The notes under the pieces were generated by a model. It saw only the letters and a program-made list of their open reading frames with translations. It was not told the origin of the DNA and made no database searches. A stretch of DNA of 64,000 nt from Mariprofundus erugo (lineage in GTDB: Bacteria > Pseudomonadota > Zetaproteobacteria > Mariprofundales > Mariprofundaceae). The stretch's first letter is position 1. Every line of letters starts with the position of its first letter. The DNA is taken from contig NZ_VBRY01000011.1 in the NCBI RefSeq assembly GCF_005818865.1, positions 1 to 64,000 on the forward strand. Direction: 5' to 3'. Below are positions 62,579 to 64,000 of this stretch, piece by piece. The translations under genes and the position numbers were made by a program.

Positions 62579-62716
62579 TCAATGGGGTACGTCAGGAGTG
62601 ATTCCGGCTTCGATCAGGGAGCGGGCAATCTCGAATTCAAAAGCATGCTTATTGCAGGCATCTCGTACCTCTGCAGCGTTTAACGACGGGCGAATTCCAC
62701 CACTCAATGCTGACAT
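62579..62716 (-). CDS. Possible 45-residue small protein
   Basis: An uninterrupted frame starting ATG at 62716: MSALSGGIRPSLNAAEVRDA, then CNKHAFEFEIARSLIEAGIT and PDVPH before the stop. The sequence has a balanced, protein-like composition with two predicted helices. No strong ribosome site is visible, and a dispersed element copy starts 25 bp upstream. It could be a real small gene or the remains of a gene truncated by that element. Confidence 0.3.
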   Translation of the reverse strand: MSALSGGIRPSLNAAEVRDACNKHAFEFEIARSLIEAGITPDVPH

Positions 62717-62740
62717 CAATTGCTTTTACTCTGCGTATCG

Positions 62741-62901
62741 CTTTGTCTTTGCTTACAAATCAGGCACTGACGCGTCTGATTTGATTCGCTGCATCCTGCA
62801 GCTCACCTGGCGGCGGCAAAGCCGTCCAATCCGGCTATCCTGCCGGATTGTGGCGTCCCTCCATGGCTCGCTCGGAAGCGCCGACACATCAGCGCTTCCT
62901 T
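62741..62901 (-). repeat. Dispersed element, copy B (right end missing, reverse orientation)
   Basis: On the minus strand it begins TAAGGAAGCGCTGATGTG at 62901 and matches copy A closely through AATCCGGCAGGATAGCCGGATT, GAGCTGCAGGATGCAGCG and AAATCAGACGCG to AAAGACAAAG, then stops. The full right terminus is absent. It ends 12 bp from the hrpB stop codon. Confidence 0.85.
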
Positions 62902-62912
62902 AATGGAAGAGG

Positions 62913-64000
62913 CTACTGCCTCTCCATCTGCTTTTTGGTTTTGCTGGTCGCCTGGGCGGTAAACGGATCGTCCGGCCAGTAGTGCTTTTTATATTTGCCG
63001 CGCAGATCCTTTTTCACTTCATGATAGGTGGAGTGCCAGAAGCTGTTCAGGTCCTTTGTGATCTGCATGGGGCGACGCGCAGGCGATAACAGGTGCAGCA
63101 TCAGTTTGCACTGGCCATTAAGGATCGCCGGCGTGTCCTGCAGGCCGAACAGCTCCTGCAGCCTGACCGCGAGAATCGGTTGCGTTGGATCGCTGTAATC
63201 GATGGCGACCTCTGAACCGCTCGGCACGCTGATCTTTTCCGGCGTCAGCTGATGGATCAGCTGTTGCTGCTCCCAGCTGAACTGACTGATCAGCAGCATA
63301 TGCATATCCAGTTTCTGGCACGCTTTCAGGCTGTTCTCATGACTCAGATGTGGCTGCAACCATACTTCCAGCGTACGGCTGAGATGGGCATCGGAAAAGT
63401 CGGGCAGGGGGGGCAGCTGTTTATTCAGGATCGCGTTGTGTTCGCTGTGATAGCGGATGCACTCAACCCGTTGCTTTAGCGAGATCGCACGCTCCGACCA
63501 GTTCAGGCACGCCAGTCCCTTATTTCTTATCGCCTGCATCAGGCATGCTTGTATCGCCTCCCTGTTTTTGGAGTGATGGATCATCGATTCCTGCAACACG
63601 ATGGTGCCGATGCGTTTGCTCTCTTTCACCTCAACACGTTCGGCACTCTCATTCCATTCAATACGTTCGGTTTGCACGATCAGGTCAGCGAAACAGTCCT
63701 GCAATTGATCTGAAGTGATATCCGCAGCCATATAAATGGTGGCTTCTCCGCTGCGCTCATCAAGGTTGGCGACCACAATATACTCATGCAGATGGTGCTG
63801 CTGCAGGCGGGGCGGAATCAGTGCTCCCTTACCGTTACTGAGCAGGTAGCGGGCATCATTGCCGGGGCGCTTGCGGGCGATTCTGTCGGGATAGGCAAAG
63901 GCGAGTAGTACACCGCTATAGTGTGGATCGGGGCGCTCTTTTTTCATGCTGCCGCCACTGATGTTTTGATTGCTGCATGCGTGCAGACGCGCAAAGAAAT
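62913..64000 (-). CDS. hrpB: ATP-dependent helicase HrpB, C-terminal part (runs off the window)
   Basis: At least 362 residues of the C-terminal half. From 63947 the frame gives GVLLAFAYPDRIARKRPGND, the conserved HrpB segment after the helicase core, with the HrpB_C ending DLNSFWHSTYHEVKKDLRGK and HYWPDDPFTAQ. The frame stays open upstream of ATG 63947 to the window edge (FFARLHACSNQNISGGS), so that ATG is internal and the real start lies outside. The RNA/DNA helicase core is not in the window. Confidence 0.88.
   Translation of the reverse strand, partial: FFARLHACSNQNISGGSMKKERPDPHYSGVLLAFAYPDRIARKRPGNDARYLLSNGKGALIPPRLQQHHLHEYIVVANLDERSGEATIYMAADITSDQLQDCFADLIVQTERIEWNESAERVEVKESKRIGTIVLQESMIHHSKNREAIQACLMQAIRNKGLACLNWSERAISLKQRVECIRYHSEHNAILNKQLPPLPDFSDAHLSRTLEVWLQPHLSHENSLKACQKLDMHMLLISQFSWEQQQLIHQLTPEKISVPSGSEVAIDYSDPTQPILAVRLQELFGLQDTPAILNGQCKLMLHLLSPARRPMQITKDLNSFWHSTYHEVKKDLRGKYKKHYWPDDPFTAQATSKTKKQMERQ

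Overview
The window reads as a free-living proteobacterial chromosome of moderate GC. It has tightly packed operons with ATGA, TAATG or TGATG junctions. Gene content is sulfide:quinone oxidoreductase (SQR), cytochrome bd oxidase, pyruvate:ferredoxin oxidoreductase (PFOR), monomeric isocitrate dehydrogenase, many RND/HlyD-type exporters and rhodaneses. This fits a microaerophilic chemolithotroph. A zetaproteobacterial (Mariprofundus-like) or gammaproteobacterial sulfur-oxidiser origin is plausible, but the sequence alone does not prove it.

Layout. 0-3.7 kb: a membrane-anchored hypothetical protein, a PstS-like phosphate-binding protein, a small exported protein and an iron-type alcohol dehydrogenase with no canonical start. 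3.7-14.8 kb: what looks like an expanded sulfide/persulfide response locus. It holds an ArsR regulator of the YgaV/SqrR type, a TolC-adaptor-RND pump, three DUF2892 membrane proteins, three single-domain rhodaneses, SQR, an OsmC protein, a thiol-methyltransferase-like protein and thioredoxin 2. 15.5-18.4 kb: cydP-cydA-cydB-cydX. 18.4-24.5 kb: TauE/SafE permease, small membrane proteins, an ECF sigma factor with a Cys-rich tail, a YraQ-type permease, a CxxC thioredoxin-fold protein, a cytochrome c-prime-like protein, an orphan ATP synthase epsilon homologue and an isoprenylcysteine-methyltransferase-like protein. 24.7-29.3 kb: PFOR plus a dihydroorotate-dehydrogenase-like protein.

29.4-40.5 kb is a defence island: hsdM-hsdS-(membrane coiled-coil protein)-(membrane protein)-(Ala/Lys-rich protein)-Abi-RhuM-hsdR. 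HsdM carries an in-frame insertion of a complete DUF559 nuclease domain flanked by palindromic repeats. HsdR carries an in-frame copy of the same repeat without the nuclease. 40.5-48.8 kb is housekeeping: mtgA, an M42 peptidase, a beta-hydroxyacid dehydrogenase, an ATP-grasp plus TIGR04283 and TIGR04282 trio, tmk and holB. 48.8-64 kb: an outer-membrane protein, an HlyD/ABC-2 exporter, monomeric icd, a REP-associated transposase between perfect inverted repeats, a hybrid histidine kinase, a retropepsin-like lipoprotein, a PhoX-like protein with an upstream Pho box, a DUF2127 protein and the 3-prime part of hrpB, which runs off the right edge.

A structured miniature inverted-repeat element runs through the window in seven recognisable copies (full length about 224 bp). 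Its TAAGGA/TAGGGA terminus repeatedly sits on, or within about 12 bp of, a gene's stop codon, and in several copies its first three bases are the stop codon. I do not recognise this element as described. Together with the DUF559 insertion in the restriction system it is the most unusual content here. No tRNA, rRNA or CRISPR array was seen.
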